Shown: positions 15,596 through 25,712, numbered from the stretch's first letter. The stretch: DNA of 37,366 bases from an uncultured Eubacterium sp. (GCA_910584245.1 CAJTZF010000028.1:1-37366); one strand, 5' to 3'. Program-made: numbers and translations. The notes: generated by a model not told the origin, from the letters alone.

Positions 15596-17092
15596 GTGAA
15601 GACTTTATTTAAACGAAAACTAAGTATTGTTTTTCTCATTATACAGGTACTGATAAGCGCGGCGCTAGTCGGAATTGCCTTGTATATGGGAGCTCTGCCG
15701 ATGAAATATATTGCCATTTTAATTGGCGTCAGCATCTTTTTCCTGGCATATGAGGTTTTCAGCCAGATGACGCAAAAGAGTTACATCGTCGGCCGGGTAT
15801 TGTGTGGGGTGATCTGTCTGTTTTACATCGCCGGCGGTTATTATTGTGTCAACACGTATTCAGCCGTAGATGCGATGACGGGACATCAGATTAAGGTGGA
15901 TCAGATTTCGTGCATCGTGCTGAAGGATGATCCGGCAAAGGTATTGGCGGATACGAAGGATTATACCTATGGTATACTTGCTGCCAATGACAGGGAAAAT
16001 ACAGACCAGACGCTCTCGGATGTGGAGAAGGCAGTTGGGCAGAAGCCTGCGACGATGGAATACCAGGACAATGATACGCTGATTGACGCCTTATATGCGA
16101 AAGACGTCAACGTTATTATAATCAATGAGGCGAACCGTTCCCTGATTGAAGAGTATTACAAATCTTTTTCAAAAGATACAAGAGTTCTAAAGACCCACAG
16201 TGTGGAGACGGTTATCAAGCAGGAGGAGAAGCTGGATGATATTACGACGACGCCGTTTAGCGTGTATTTGAGCGGAATTGACGTGTACGGTGATATTAAG
16301 CAGACGAGCCGGAGTGACGTCAATGTTATTATGACTGTGAATCCAAACACGAAGCAGATCTTGCTCACGACGACGCCGAGGGATTATTACGTGCCGCTCT
16401 CCGTCTCAAACGGAGTTCCGGATAAATTGACGCATGCGGGCATATATGGTGTGGACTGTTCCGTAAAAACGCTCGAGAAGTTGTACGATATTGATATTGA
16501 CTACTATGTCCGGGTCAACTTCACAAGTATTCAGAAAATTGTGGATCTGCTTGGCGGTGTTAAGGTATACTCCGATTATGATTTCACGTCTGACTGGGGA
16601 CCGAGCTTTAAAAAGGGATATAACAAAGTAAATGGCAAACAGGCGCTTGCATTTTGCCGTGAGAGACATCATTTTGTGGACGGAGACTACCAGCGAGGAA
16701 GGGATCACCAGCATATGATCGAGGCAATATTGAATAAAGCGATGTCGCCCGATATTCTTCCGAACTATGCGGAGCTCCTTAAGACAGTGTCGAAAAATTT
16801 CCAGACTAATATGTCAACGAAGGAAATTATGGCTCTGTGCAAGATGCAGCTGAACGATATGTCACAATGGACGATTAAGTTCGCCAATGCCGAGGGAACA
16901 GGCGCGTCGAGAAAGACGTATTCGATGCCTTCGCGCTTTGCGTACGTGTGTATGCCGGATTACAATTCGGTAGATAAGATCACGCAAAAGATTAAAAAGC
17001 TTTTGAAGGCGACGACGAGCGACGACGCTGAAGATTCAGATGGGGACGATACAAAGTCGGAAACGGCAAGTCCAAAAGCAAAAACAGAGTAG
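15596..17092 (+). CDS. LytR-CpsA-Psr (LCP) family glycopolymer ligase
   Basis: 498 residues from a GTG with GGAGG six bases upstream. Three N-terminal membrane segments (about 8-32, 36-58, 64-88) precede an extra domain (about 100-215) and the LCP domain (about 220-415). Family motifs are TTTPRDYYVPL, DIDYYVRVNFTSIQKIVDLL followed by GGVKV, and ALAFCRERHHFVDGDYQRGR. LCP proteins transfer lipid-linked teichoic acids or capsule onto peptidoglycan outside the membrane. The C-terminal tail is Asp/Ser/Lys-rich. In this locus it would attach the exported polymer to the wall. Confidence 0.93.
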   Translation: MKTLFKRKLSIVFLIIQVLISAALVGIALYMGALPMKYIAILIGVSIFFLAYEVFSQMTQKSYIVGRVLCGVICLFYIAGGYYCVNTYSAVDAMTGHQIKVDQISCIVLKDDPAKVLADTKDYTYGILAANDRENTDQTLSDVEKAVGQKPATMEYQDNDTLIDALYAKDVNVIIINEANRSLIEEYYKSFSKDTRVLKTHSVETVIKQEEKLDDITTTPFSVYLSGIDVYGDIKQTSRSDVNVIMTVNPNTKQILLTTTPRDYYVPLSVSNGVPDKLTHAGIYGVDCSVKTLEKLYDIDIDYYVRVNFTSIQKIVDLLGGVKVYSDYDFTSDWGPSFKKGYNKVNGKQALAFCRERHHFVDGDYQRGRDHQHMIEAILNKAMSPDILPNYAELLKTVSKNFQTNMSTKEIMALCKMQLNDMSQWTIKFANAEGTGASRKTYSMPSRFAYVCMPDYNSVDKITQKIKKLLKATTSDDAEDSDGDDTKSETASPKAKTE

Positions 17093-17174
17093 GGAATCGA
17101 AAGATTCTGACAATTTACAAGGGATTCCGTCACCGTTTGGCCGGAGTCTCTTGTTTGTAGAAATGAGGAAATGT

Positions 17175-18398
17175 ATGAACATTCCATTTTCACCGCCGGA
17201 TATTACCGAAGAGGAGATCCAGGCGGTATCCGATGTCCTGCGTTCCGGCTGGATTACGACGGGTCCCAGGACGAAACAATTTGAGCGGGGCATTGCAAAA
17301 TGGTGCCATACCAGCCAGGCGGTGTGCCTAAACTCGGCGACGGCGTGTATGGAAATGACACTTCGCCTGTTTGGGATCGGGCCGGGAGATGAGGTTATTA
17401 CGACCGCATATACGTATACGGCGACGGCCAGTTCGATTTGCCATACAGGGGCGAAGCCGGTTATCGTCGATACGGGAAAAGATTCCTTTGAGATGGATTA
17501 TGATGCCCTGGCTTCTTATATTACGCCTGCGACAAAGGCGATTATGCCAGTGGATGTGGCGGGAGTGCCATGCGATTATGCCAGAATATATGAGGCGGTG
17601 GAGAAAAAGAGGAATTTGTACCAGCCGGGTGATAACGAGTATCAGCGGGCTTTGGGGCGGATTGTCGTACTGGCCGACTCAGCCCACGGCTTTGGCGCAA
17701 GTGTGGATGGAATCCCGGCGGGGCAGCTGGCCGACTTTACTGCTTTTTCATTTCATGCTGTGAAAAATCTGACGACCGCAGAGGGCGGAGCCGTCGTCTG
17801 GAACGATCTCCCCGGGATAGATTCGGAGCAGATTTATAAGGAATATATGCTCTTATCGCTTCATGGGCAGTCCAAGGACGCGCTTGCCAAGACAAAGGCG
17901 GGGGCCTGGGAATATGATATTATTTCCCCCGCGTATAAATGCAATATGACAGACATACAGGCGGCGATCGGCCTTGTGCAGCTCAGGAGGTATCCGGAGC
18001 TTTTAAAAAGGCGCAGAGAGATTATTGCCATGTATGACGACGGCATTCAGAAAATTAATGAAAAGCAGGATCGGATTGTCTTAAAGGGACGGACCCATTT
18101 TGACGGACACCGGCAGTCGAGCGGGCATTTGTATATGATACGGATGCTCGGCTGTTCGAGGGAGCAGAGGGACTTGGCCATTGAGTACATGGCGCAGAAG
18201 GGAGTCGCCGTAAACGTGCATTACAAGCCGCTTCCGATGCTGACGGCATACCGGAACATGGGGTATGATGCAGGGCATTTCCCGCATGCCTGCCAGATGT
18301 TTGAAAATGAGTGTACGCTGCCTCTGCACACGCGGCTGAGCGACCAGGAAGCGGAGTATGTGCTGGCGGCGCTGGAGGAAAGTGTGATGCGGTTATGA
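17175..18398 (+). CDS. DegT/DnrJ/EryC1/StrS family sugar aminotransferase
   Basis: 407 residues from the ATG at 17175 (MNIPFSPPD), which has GAGGA five bases upstream; the frame is open further upstream, but that stretch overlaps the LCP gene. The PLP lysine is Lys197 in FSFHAVKNLTTAEGG and the PLP-binding aspartate is Asp168 in LADSAHGFG. The GWITTGP motif is near the N-terminus. The family aminates keto-sugars bound to nucleotides, using glutamate, to make amino sugars for surface glycans. No dehydratase making the keto-sugar is in the window. It overlaps the sugar transferase gene by four bases, so the amino sugar may be its substrate. Confidence 0.92.
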   Translation: MNIPFSPPDITEEEIQAVSDVLRSGWITTGPRTKQFERGIAKWCHTSQAVCLNSATACMEMTLRLFGIGPGDEVITTAYTYTATASSICHTGAKPVIVDTGKDSFEMDYDALASYITPATKAIMPVDVAGVPCDYARIYEAVEKKRNLYQPGDNEYQRALGRIVVLADSAHGFGASVDGIPAGQLADFTAFSFHAVKNLTTAEGGAVVWNDLPGIDSEQIYKEYMLLSLHGQSKDALAKTKAGAWEYDIISPAYKCNMTDIQAAIGLVQLRRYPELLKRRREIIAMYDDGIQKINEKQDRIVLKGRTHFDGHRQSSGHLYMIRMLGCSREQRDLAIEYMAQKGVAVNVHYKPLPMLTAYRNMGYDAGHFPHACQMFENECTLPLHTRLSDQEAEYVLAALEESVMRL

Positions 18399-19075
18399 AG
18401 AGATGGGAAGAGCTTCCGGAATATATGAGAAATGAGCAGACCGCGCCCTACTATGAGATTCTTTCCCATAAACGGGGAGAACTGGTTTTGAAGAGGATAT
18501 TTGATTTTACTATGTCGGCGGTTTTGCTCGTACTGCTTATACCAGTTATGCTAGTAATCGGAGCCGCGGTCAAGCTGACTTCGCCAGGAGAGGTCATTTT
18601 CCGCCAGGTGCGGGTTACTACATACGGTAAGAGATTTTATATCTATAAGTTTCGGACGATGGTTGCCGGGGTGCCCGGGAAGGGGTCGCAGGTGACTGTG
18701 AGTGGGGACGCCCGTGTGACCGGTGTCGGGAAATTTCTGCGCAGGGTGAGACTGGATGAGCTTCCGCAGCTATTTAACATTCTCAAGGGGGAGATGTCTT
18801 TTGTTGGCACGCGGCCGGAGGTAGAAAAATATGTGGAGCGGTATAAGCCGGAAATGTATGCTACGCTTTTGATGCCGGCGGGTGTCACGTCTACAGCGAG
18901 TATTGAGTATAAGGATGAGGAGAGGCTCCTATCCGGGGGAAAAGATGTGGATGAGACGTATGTGAATGAAATACTTCCTGCCAAAATGGAATACAATCTA
19001 CAGTATATAAAGAATTATTCTCTTTGTAAGGACATATTGATCGTATTTCACACAGTACTTGCGGTGTTTTTTTAG
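18395..19075 (+). CDS. Initiating sugar-phosphate transferase (PglC/WcaJ-like)
   Basis: 226 residues; the ATG overlaps the aminotransferase stop (ATGA). One hydrophobic re-entrant or membrane segment (FTMSAVLLVLLIPVMLVIG) is preceded by KRIFD and followed by the family motifs SPGEVIFRQVRVTTYGKRF, YIYKFRTM, RLDELPQLFNILKGEMSFV and GTRPEV. These enzymes put the first sugar phosphate on undecaprenyl phosphate. The lack of the four extra helices of WcaJ/WbaP makes it PglC-like. Coupling to the aminotransferase suggests an amino-sugar-type donor, as with PglC and UDP-diNAcBac, but this is inference. Confidence 0.92.
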   Translation: MKRWEELPEYMRNEQTAPYYEILSHKRGELVLKRIFDFTMSAVLLVLLIPVMLVIGAAVKLTSPGEVIFRQVRVTTYGKRFYIYKFRTMVAGVPGKGSQVTVSGDARVTGVGKFLRRVRLDELPQLFNILKGEMSFVGTRPEVEKYVERYKPEMYATLLMPAGVTSTASIEYKDEERLLSGGKDVDETYVNEILPAKMEYNLQYIKNYSLCKDILIVFHTVLAVFF

Positions 19076-19120
19076 TATAGCAGATGTATGTCTGGGGTTT
19101 GGAAATAAGAATGGAGAAGG

Positions 19121-20563
19121 ATGATGTTGGATCGGCTTCAGGACTTTTTTATCAGCCTGTTTTCCCCGTGGATACCAATTATGGGGAAGATTAGCCCAAA
19201 AGTGAAATATCGGTTATTGACGGCATGTTTTATGGCGGATCTCGTGCTTTTTTGCATTGTCAGATATGTCTTACTAAAAGAAAGTTATTTTTATAATACA
19301 GCATGCGGTATTTTTTTGATGCTTATGATTGCACTTCTGTCTCTTGACCGGACATTAGTGCGGAAACCGTGGCGGAGATCGGTAAGCGTAGCCTGGTTTG
19401 GCATGTGTATTGCGTTTACGGTTTCAGATCTGCTTGTCAGCAAGAAGGCGTGCGGTCTCGGCATCGTACTTGCCCTTGTTTTTACAGGAGTATTTTTTGT
19501 GTGGCAGAACCACAGCAGGAAGGATCTTTTGTGGAAATCATTTAAGGACTCTGTAAAGATTACGTTTCTGCTTATGGCGGCCATTTCCTTTTTATTCCGG
19601 CCGTTTTTTGAGGGTGGCAGATATGCCGGGATCTTTACAAATCCGAATACGTTTGGATTGTATTTATATGTGATTTTTGCCGTTTACATGTCTGACCTGG
19701 ATTGGAATGTGGAGACGGGAAAGCCTTTGAAAAAATGTCTTCCGACGTATGTGCAGCTGGCGCTCGTCATTTTCTATCTCTCGGTTTCCCAGGCGCGCAC
19801 TGCGATGCTGGCAATTTTGGCTATTTTTATACTGTGGGTTGTCCTGCGGGTCATTATGGGAAGAAAGCAGGGACGGTACCGGAATTTTGTAAAAGCGCTC
19901 GTGTGCTTTTTTGTTGTTTCTGCCGCCTGCTACCCGCTATTTTATGCGGGGGTGCGGAATCTGCCCGAGTTAGTTGGGAATCCGATTCTGTTTGACGAGG
20001 ATGTGTTGTATTTGTCAAACGGGGAAAAAATTGAGGATATCGGGGACAAGGTGCTGGCGGAGTCAGATGCCTTTGAGAGTATTCAATTGCCGGAAAAAAA
20101 GCTGGAGGATAATAGTATTTGGGGGAGGCTGGTAAAGAGCCTGGATGGAAATGAGACGTTGAACAAAATTTCTTCCGGCCGGATAACGATTTATAAAGCT
20201 TATATGCAAAGGCTGAATTGGCATGGACATAAGCGGGTAGGGCTGATGATTAATAACAAAAGGGTGTCCCATGCCCACAATAACTGGCTGCAGTTTGCAT
20301 ACACTTATGGCGTCGCCGGTATGCTGTTTTATACAGTGATTACCGTTTTGAGCATCGTCCGTTCCCTTTATTTTTATATGACGAACCGGAGGAGGAATGC
20401 GACGTACGCGTTTCTGATTCCGGCAATATGTGTAGGGTTTGTAGTGGCGACCATGACCGAATGCCTGTTTTTACCGTTTGAGGTATTTCCGGCATTCGCC
20501 TACTGGTTTGCATTTGGAGATATATTTGAGACAACAATCGAAGAAAAGGAGGTAGCAGAGTGA
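19121..20563 (+). CDS. O-antigen ligase/polymerase family protein (Wzy-C-like)
   Basis: 480 residues with about 11 membrane segments. The large extracytoplasmic loop (about 285-395) ends in SSGRITIYKAYMQRLNWHGH and then SHAHNNWLQFAYTYGVAG, the histidine-containing pattern of O-antigen ligases and polymerases; GIFTNPNTFGLYL earlier is also typical. The family joins lipid-linked glycans on the outer face of the membrane. Two adjacent ATGs (19121, 19124) fit the GGAGAAGG upstream. Its TGA overlaps the GTG of the next gene. With an ABC exporter also present, it may polymerise or cap side glycans rather than the main chain. Confidence 0.85.
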   Translation: MMLDRLQDFFISLFSPWIPIMGKISPKVKYRLLTACFMADLVLFCIVRYVLLKESYFYNTACGIFLMLMIALLSLDRTLVRKPWRRSVSVAWFGMCIAFTVSDLLVSKKACGLGIVLALVFTGVFFVWQNHSRKDLLWKSFKDSVKITFLLMAAISFLFRPFFEGGRYAGIFTNPNTFGLYLYVIFAVYMSDLDWNVETGKPLKKCLPTYVQLALVIFYLSVSQARTAMLAILAIFILWVVLRVIMGRKQGRYRNFVKALVCFFVVSAACYPLFYAGVRNLPELVGNPILFDEDVLYLSNGEKIEDIGDKVLAESDAFESIQLPEKKLEDNSIWGRLVKSLDGNETLNKISSGRITIYKAYMQRLNWHGHKRVGLMINNKRVSHAHNNWLQFAYTYGVAGMLFYTVITVLSIVRSLYFYMTNRRRNATYAFLIPAICVGFVVATMTECLFLPFEVFPAFAYWFAFGDIFETTIEEKEVAE

Positions 20564-23019
20564 CCGAAAAGACAATTAGTGTAATTATACCGGCTTATAA
20601 TGTGGAGAAATACATCCGGAGATGTATGGATTCCCTCGTAAACCAGACTTACGAAAAGCTGGAGATCATTGTCGTAAATGATAGCAGCACGGACCGGACT
20701 GGCGATATTATCGCGGAATATGCGGAGCGTTTTCCAGAGAAGGTGTTCCAATATAACCAGAAAAAAAATGCGGGACAGGCGGCGGCTAGGAATTTTGGCC
20801 TCACGAAGGCGACGGGGGATTATATCGGTTTTGTGGACAGTGATGATTTTGTGAGCACGGACATGTATGAGCTGCTGTATAGGGAAGCAGAGCAGACGGG
20901 ATGCGATCTTGTGACGTGCGGGTATTATGGCTGCGATGTGGCGACAGGGATGATAAAGGGATACCAGATGGGATATAAAGGGGAATTCAATCAGAGTATT
21001 TATGAGAATCCAAAGATTTTACGTGTTAATTCGCCGTATCCGTGGAATAAGCTTTACTCCAGGGAGCTTTTGGACCGGGCCGGGTTCCAGTTTCCGGAAG
21101 GGATGATTTTTGAGGATTTATGTGCCGTACTGCCTCTTTTTTTGGATGCGAAAAAGGTTGGGCGCGTCCACGCGAAGCTTTATTATTATATGAAAGGGCG
21201 TAAGGGGGGAACGCTGAGTACGTATAATGAGAGGCACGGCCAGATTATTGATGTATTGCAGATTGTGAACGATGTGTACCGGCACAGGGGGGAGTTCGAA
21301 CATTTTTATGATACATTGCTGTTTTTCAATATCCGCCATATTTTTGCCCGGTTTGACGAGATGGAGCATTACCGCAACCACTCCTTCCGAAAGGAATTTT
21401 CCGAGCGGGCCTTTGCCCTTTTGGATGCGTATTTCCCCGGATGGCAGGAGTCGGAGGCATATGAGGAACTAAGGGGAAGGGATGAAAACGACGGGGATAG
21501 TATACAGGCTGACGCAGCCGACGGGAAAAAGAGCAAAAAGGCGGTAGAAAAACCTGGCAAGGGGGGAACGGGAAAATCGAAAACCGGGGCGAAAAAACCG
21601 GGGGCGGAGGAGAAAAAGCGTTCAGAATTGTTTGAGGAGCTTCTGGCACAGAGAAAAGTGGAAAAGGGAACGGTTTTGATCAAGTGTTTTCACGGAAATG
21701 ACATAAGGGGCGCCTGTTATTATATCGGAAAAATGCTTGCCGCTGATAAAGAGGGCGGCTATAAAGTTTATGTGGCGGCGATGGACGCCGAACGGGTCGA
21801 AAAGTTCCGTTCGATGTACGGCGGGGAGTGGAATATTGTGGATATGGGGTCCGACCGTTATGTGGAGCTTCTTGCGACCGCTGAATATATCGTGACAAAC
21901 CGGGGGGTTGTGGAGTTTTACCGCAAACGAAAGGGACAGAAATATATTTTTACAGATTTTATGCCGTCCATTGCGGGCCAGGGGAGAGAGGTGACTTATG
22001 GGGCGAAACAAATACAGGGGATGCAGTTTGGGCTCGCCCTGGCAGATGCGATTTTGTTTCCCCAGGAACTAAAGGACGAATTTATCCCACTGCTGGAGCG
22101 CTATAGTATGGATGAGATTTGCCGGGATAAAGGGGTGTTTGTGTCTGTTTCGGAGTTTTTCGGCTGGTGGCATGCTTCGCAGCCGGGCCGCGGGCGGGAG
22201 GAGAGCTGTATTGCATATATGCCGTCGTTAAAGGTGTTTCCGGGTTTGGAGGATACGAGACACTATTTATACCTCAATGACTTGAAACAACGGTTGACGG
22301 AGCTGGACGGGAAGTTAGAAGACGGGCGGAACATTCTCGTTATTTTTCCAAAGGCGGTCGGCGGAAGGTTTCGTGAGAACAAGTGGAAGCACATTAAAAT
22401 ACTCCCGAAGGAGGAAGAAACAGACATTTCCGACATTCTCGCCAGCTGTCAGGGGCTGGTCGGCGATTATGGCCCCGAATTGTATATGATGAAGGCCCTG
22501 GGAAAACCAGTGTGCCGTTTTGTGACAGATGAGCCTGATGTGGCGTGGAGCCAGGGCATTTCGAGAGAGGCGGGGGCGCAGTTTGAGCGGTTTGACCGGG
22601 CGGACCAGGTGGCAGAGTGGGTCAATGGCATAGCCGTGGGGGAGAAAACCGAAACGGCGGAGGGAGACGGGCCCGGCTTGTATCCGGCGTCATACCGCGA
22701 GGTGTTCCGCCAGGGCAAGGGAAAGAAGAACCGGCGGCACCGACGGACGGTAGTGTACGTGCCGGACTGTAAAAACAGGAAGGAATTTGACACGTTTATA
22801 CACCGCCATGACCGGACGAGCACACTGTTTCTCATAGAAAAAAGGAATATGGACAACCATATGGCGGCGTGGCTCAAAAGGTGGGAGCCTCATATCCGGT
22901 ATGTGGTTATCGTGCGTAGTTTTGTGATAACAAGGGAGGAGAGCCGCCTTGTCAAGTACCGGCTGACGACGAAGGAAAAGTTAAAGGAAAAGCGTGATAA
23001 GGAGAGATATGGGGTATGA
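20560..23019 (+). CDS. Glycosyltransferase family 2 fused to a degenerate CDP-glycerol transferase-like domain
   Basis: 819 residues from a GTG with AGGAGG seven bases upstream, overlapping the previous stop. Residues 1-230 are a GT2 domain (SVIIPAYNVEKYI, VVNDSSTDRT, FVDSDDF with the metal-binding DSDD at 93-96). A Lys/Gly/Ala-rich linker (about 310-356) joins it to a C-terminal half that follows the TagB/TagF layout: LLATAEYIVTNRG (about 437-449), RKRKGQKYIFTDFMPS where active enzymes have an HGT motif, and GDYGPELYMMKALGKPV where they have DYSS. The second half therefore looks inactive and may be a binding domain. The GT2 half probably adds a sugar to the locus polymer. Confidence 0.85.
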   Translation: MTEKTISVIIPAYNVEKYIRRCMDSLVNQTYEKLEIIVVNDSSTDRTGDIIAEYAERFPEKVFQYNQKKNAGQAAARNFGLTKATGDYIGFVDSDDFVSTDMYELLYREAEQTGCDLVTCGYYGCDVATGMIKGYQMGYKGEFNQSIYENPKILRVNSPYPWNKLYSRELLDRAGFQFPEGMIFEDLCAVLPLFLDAKKVGRVHAKLYYYMKGRKGGTLSTYNERHGQIIDVLQIVNDVYRHRGEFEHFYDTLLFFNIRHIFARFDEMEHYRNHSFRKEFSERAFALLDAYFPGWQESEAYEELRGRDENDGDSIQADAADGKKSKKAVEKPGKGGTGKSKTGAKKPGAEEKKRSELFEELLAQRKVEKGTVLIKCFHGNDIRGACYYIGKMLAADKEGGYKVYVAAMDAERVEKFRSMYGGEWNIVDMGSDRYVELLATAEYIVTNRGVVEFYRKRKGQKYIFTDFMPSIAGQGREVTYGAKQIQGMQFGLALADAILFPQELKDEFIPLLERYSMDEICRDKGVFVSVSEFFGWWHASQPGRGREESCIAYMPSLKVFPGLEDTRHYLYLNDLKQRLTELDGKLEDGRNILVIFPKAVGGRFRENKWKHIKILPKEEETDISDILASCQGLVGDYGPELYMMKALGKPVCRFVTDEPDVAWSQGISREAGAQFERFDRADQVAEWVNGIAVGEKTETAEGDGPGLYPASYREVFRQGKGKKNRRHRRTVVYVPDCKNRKEFDTFIHRHDRTSTLFLIEKRNMDNHMAAWLKRWEPHIRYVVIVRSFVITREESRLVKYRLTTKEKLKEKRDKERYGV

Positions 23020-25700
23020 GCAGGAAAAAGGGATTCTTTACTTATACTGGCCTGTTTTTAATAATATTTGTCCTTGGATTTTTGGTGTTTTTTGTCCAGG
23101 GAAAGAGTTTTGTGTGGAAAGGAGACGGGTACCGGCAGTATTATCCTGCGTTAAGCTATCTGGGGCGGTACTACAGGAGTATATTGTCCGGTATATGGAA
23201 TGGCTCGTTCCACCTTCCGATGATCGATTATACGATTGGGCAGGGGGAGGATATTATTACGACGCTTTCGAACTATGGTCTGGGGGATCCTCTCACGCTG
23301 TTCAGTGTTTTTGTACCGTCGAAATATACGGAATATTTGTACGATGTTCTTGTTGTGGTGCGGTTGTATTTGTCCGGGGCTATGTTTCTCGTATACTGTG
23401 AGGGAATGAGGTGGAAGAGGAACGACAGCGTGCTTGGCGCGTTGGTGTACGCATTTTGCGGGTTTGCGATCTGGTCAATCAAGGACCCCTTCTTTTTGAA
23501 CGCCCTTATTTATCTGCCTCTTGTTTTATTTGGCATTGAGCGTATTATGAAGGGAAAAAGTCCGATGTCCCTTATTCTCAGCGTATTTATTTGTGTTGTG
23601 AGCGGTTATTATTTCTTTTATATGATCGTGTTTGCCGCGCTCGCATATTTTTTCGTACGGAGCTATGCAAAGTATGGTAAAAACATAAGAAGCATTTGGA
23701 GGAGCGGAGTCCGTTGTCTGGCAGCTGCTGTCGGCGGCGTGATGTTATCGGGCGTTTTAACTGTGCCGCTGTTGTATGGGTTTATGGAGAGCAGCCGGAC
23801 GGAAGCCTTTACTCCGCTGTCTTCCCTGTTTGTCTATCCGGTCAAATATTATAAAAATATGTTTACTAAATTTATTGCGGTGACAGGTAATGAGGATGCC
23901 GGGGCGGTGGGCTATTTTTCTATGGCGGTTATCCTTTTTGTGGCCCTGTATGTTATCGTGCGCAAAAAGGACCGGACGTCCGTTATTATGCGGAATAGCG
24001 TTATCTTGACTTTTGCCGCAGTGGCATCGCCGTTTGTCGGATATGCGATGAATGGTTTTGGCTATGTCACGAACCGGTTTATGTTTGTTCCCGCATTTGT
24101 GCTTGCCTCTGTGCTGGTACGTGTGCTGCCGGACCTATTTGAGCTGGGGAGCAGGGACCGGCGGCGCCTCATTGCCGGGGCGGCGGTATATGCATTGCTC
24201 TGTCTGGTCTTATCTGTGCGGGACGGAATTGTGCCGGCATTGTTTATGACTGTCATACTCGGTTTTTTGCTGGCGGCGCTGTTTGGCATCCAAAATGCGG
24301 TATGGCGCAGGCGCGCGGTGTGCGGATTACTTGTTTTGAATCTGGCTGGCAACATAAATGTGGTGTATCAGAATTTTGGCGCGGGTATCGCAAATGTGTA
24401 TTTGGACGCGGGAAGCGTATGGGATTCCTATACGGGGGACAAGCCGTTAAACAGGGCGAAGAAGCTTTTGGGGACGTCCGGCAGCGAGGAACTGAAGCGG
24501 ATTGATGTGATGCTTCACCGGGGAGAAAACCCGAACCAGTCAGTGGTATCCGGTTATCCTGGCATCTCCGTCTATTACAGTGTTATAAATGGCGGATACA
24601 GCCAGTATATGACGTCTCTGGGAAACGCGCCGGACTTGCTGTTTACGCACCGGGTTTTGGGAAACGACGGCCGGACGATTCTTGAAAATCTGGCGAATGT
24701 GGCATATGTCGTGACAAGAAGGAACGAGCGGGTACCCTATGGCTTCGAGCCGGTGGAGGGAAAGAAAAATGTATATGCTAACAAGAATAAAACGTCGGTC
24801 GGGTATTTTTATGACAGTTATGTGAGCGGGTCAGATTACGATAAGGCGGATGTGTTCCAGCGCCAGAATACGCTTTTAGAATCTGCTGTATTAGAACCGG
24901 ATTCAAGTCTTTTTGCCAGGGCGGAGGCGTCAGCGGCGCTGAAGAAAGGGGAAGTCAGCGGGGAGGCGGTATCCCTGCCCTTTGAACTGGCCCACCCAAA
25001 GCATTTTACATGGCAAAATGGCGTCATGGAAGTGACGGAGAAAAAGGGCGCTTTCTGGGCAGGATTTAAGATGAAGCCGGGAAAAGAATATTATTTGCGT
25101 TTCACCGGCCTGGAGCTGGATAAGGCGGAATCTGATTTTACTTGGGCGCATGTCAGCGTCGGGGAAATGACAAAGAAGTTTTGTATTTCCAATCCAAACT
25201 ACGATTTCTATTTTGGCCGGAATGACTATATTGTCAATCTTGGAAGTCTCCCCGAGGAGGAGAAAAAAGCGGTGGAGCAGGAGCTGACATGCCGGATTAG
25301 CGGGCCGGCGCAGTACCGCCTGGAAAATATTGAGCTTGTGGAGGTGCCCGTGGACCACGTGGCGGACCGGGTGGAAAAGCTTTGTGAGTACGGCGTACAG
25401 GACGTAACCGTTGATGAGTATGGCAGCGTTACCGGCAGCATTCCGCGCCTGTCAGAAGAGAAGCTTCTCTGCCTGGCCATTCCATACAAAAAGGGCTTTA
25501 CCCTGTACGTAGACGGCCAGGAGACGCAAATTGAGAAGATCAATAAAATGTATATCGGAGCTTGGATAGAGCCGGGAGAACATGACATCTCGCTTGAATA
25601 CGCCACCCCCGGAACAGGGAAAGGACTATTGCTGTCAATTTTTGGGATTTTGGTTAGTATCGGGGTAATGATCCGCTATAAGAGGAGCTGGAAGGCGTAA
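23016..25700 (+). CDS. YfhO family membrane protein (GT-C type glycosyltransferase)
   Basis: 894 residues; the ATG overlaps the previous TGA and has GGAGA eight bases upstream. The N-terminal half (about 1-455) has a dozen or so membrane helices. An early acidic loop (FVWKGDGYRQYYPALSYLG) matches the GT-C catalytic loop pattern, and VSGYYFFYM and TNRFMFVPAF are also YfhO-like. The C-terminal half (about 460-870) is extracytoplasmic, with a last helix near the end. In Bacillus, YfhO takes part in decorating lipoteichoic acid with sugars outside the cell. Here it would finish sugar decoration of the exported polymer and is the last gene of the locus. Confidence 0.85.
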   Translation: MSRKKGFFTYTGLFLIIFVLGFLVFFVQGKSFVWKGDGYRQYYPALSYLGRYYRSILSGIWNGSFHLPMIDYTIGQGEDIITTLSNYGLGDPLTLFSVFVPSKYTEYLYDVLVVVRLYLSGAMFLVYCEGMRWKRNDSVLGALVYAFCGFAIWSIKDPFFLNALIYLPLVLFGIERIMKGKSPMSLILSVFICVVSGYYFFYMIVFAALAYFFVRSYAKYGKNIRSIWRSGVRCLAAAVGGVMLSGVLTVPLLYGFMESSRTEAFTPLSSLFVYPVKYYKNMFTKFIAVTGNEDAGAVGYFSMAVILFVALYVIVRKKDRTSVIMRNSVILTFAAVASPFVGYAMNGFGYVTNRFMFVPAFVLASVLVRVLPDLFELGSRDRRRLIAGAAVYALLCLVLSVRDGIVPALFMTVILGFLLAALFGIQNAVWRRRAVCGLLVLNLAGNINVVYQNFGAGIANVYLDAGSVWDSYTGDKPLNRAKKLLGTSGSEELKRIDVMLHRGENPNQSVVSGYPGISVYYSVINGGYSQYMTSLGNAPDLLFTHRVLGNDGRTILENLANVAYVVTRRNERVPYGFEPVEGKKNVYANKNKTSVGYFYDSYVSGSDYDKADVFQRQNTLLESAVLEPDSSLFARAEASAALKKGEVSGEAVSLPFELAHPKHFTWQNGVMEVTEKKGAFWAGFKMKPGKEYYLRFTGLELDKAESDFTWAHVSVGEMTKKFCISNPNYDFYFGRNDYIVNLGSLPEEEKKAVEQELTCRISGPAQYRLENIELVEVPVDHVADRVEKLCEYGVQDVTVDEYGSVTGSIPRLSEEKLLCLAIPYKKGFTLYVDGQETQIEKINKMYIGAWIEPGEHDISLEYATPGTGKGLLLSIFGILVSIGVMIRYKRSWKA

Positions 25701-25712
25701 TGCCCGCCGCGG

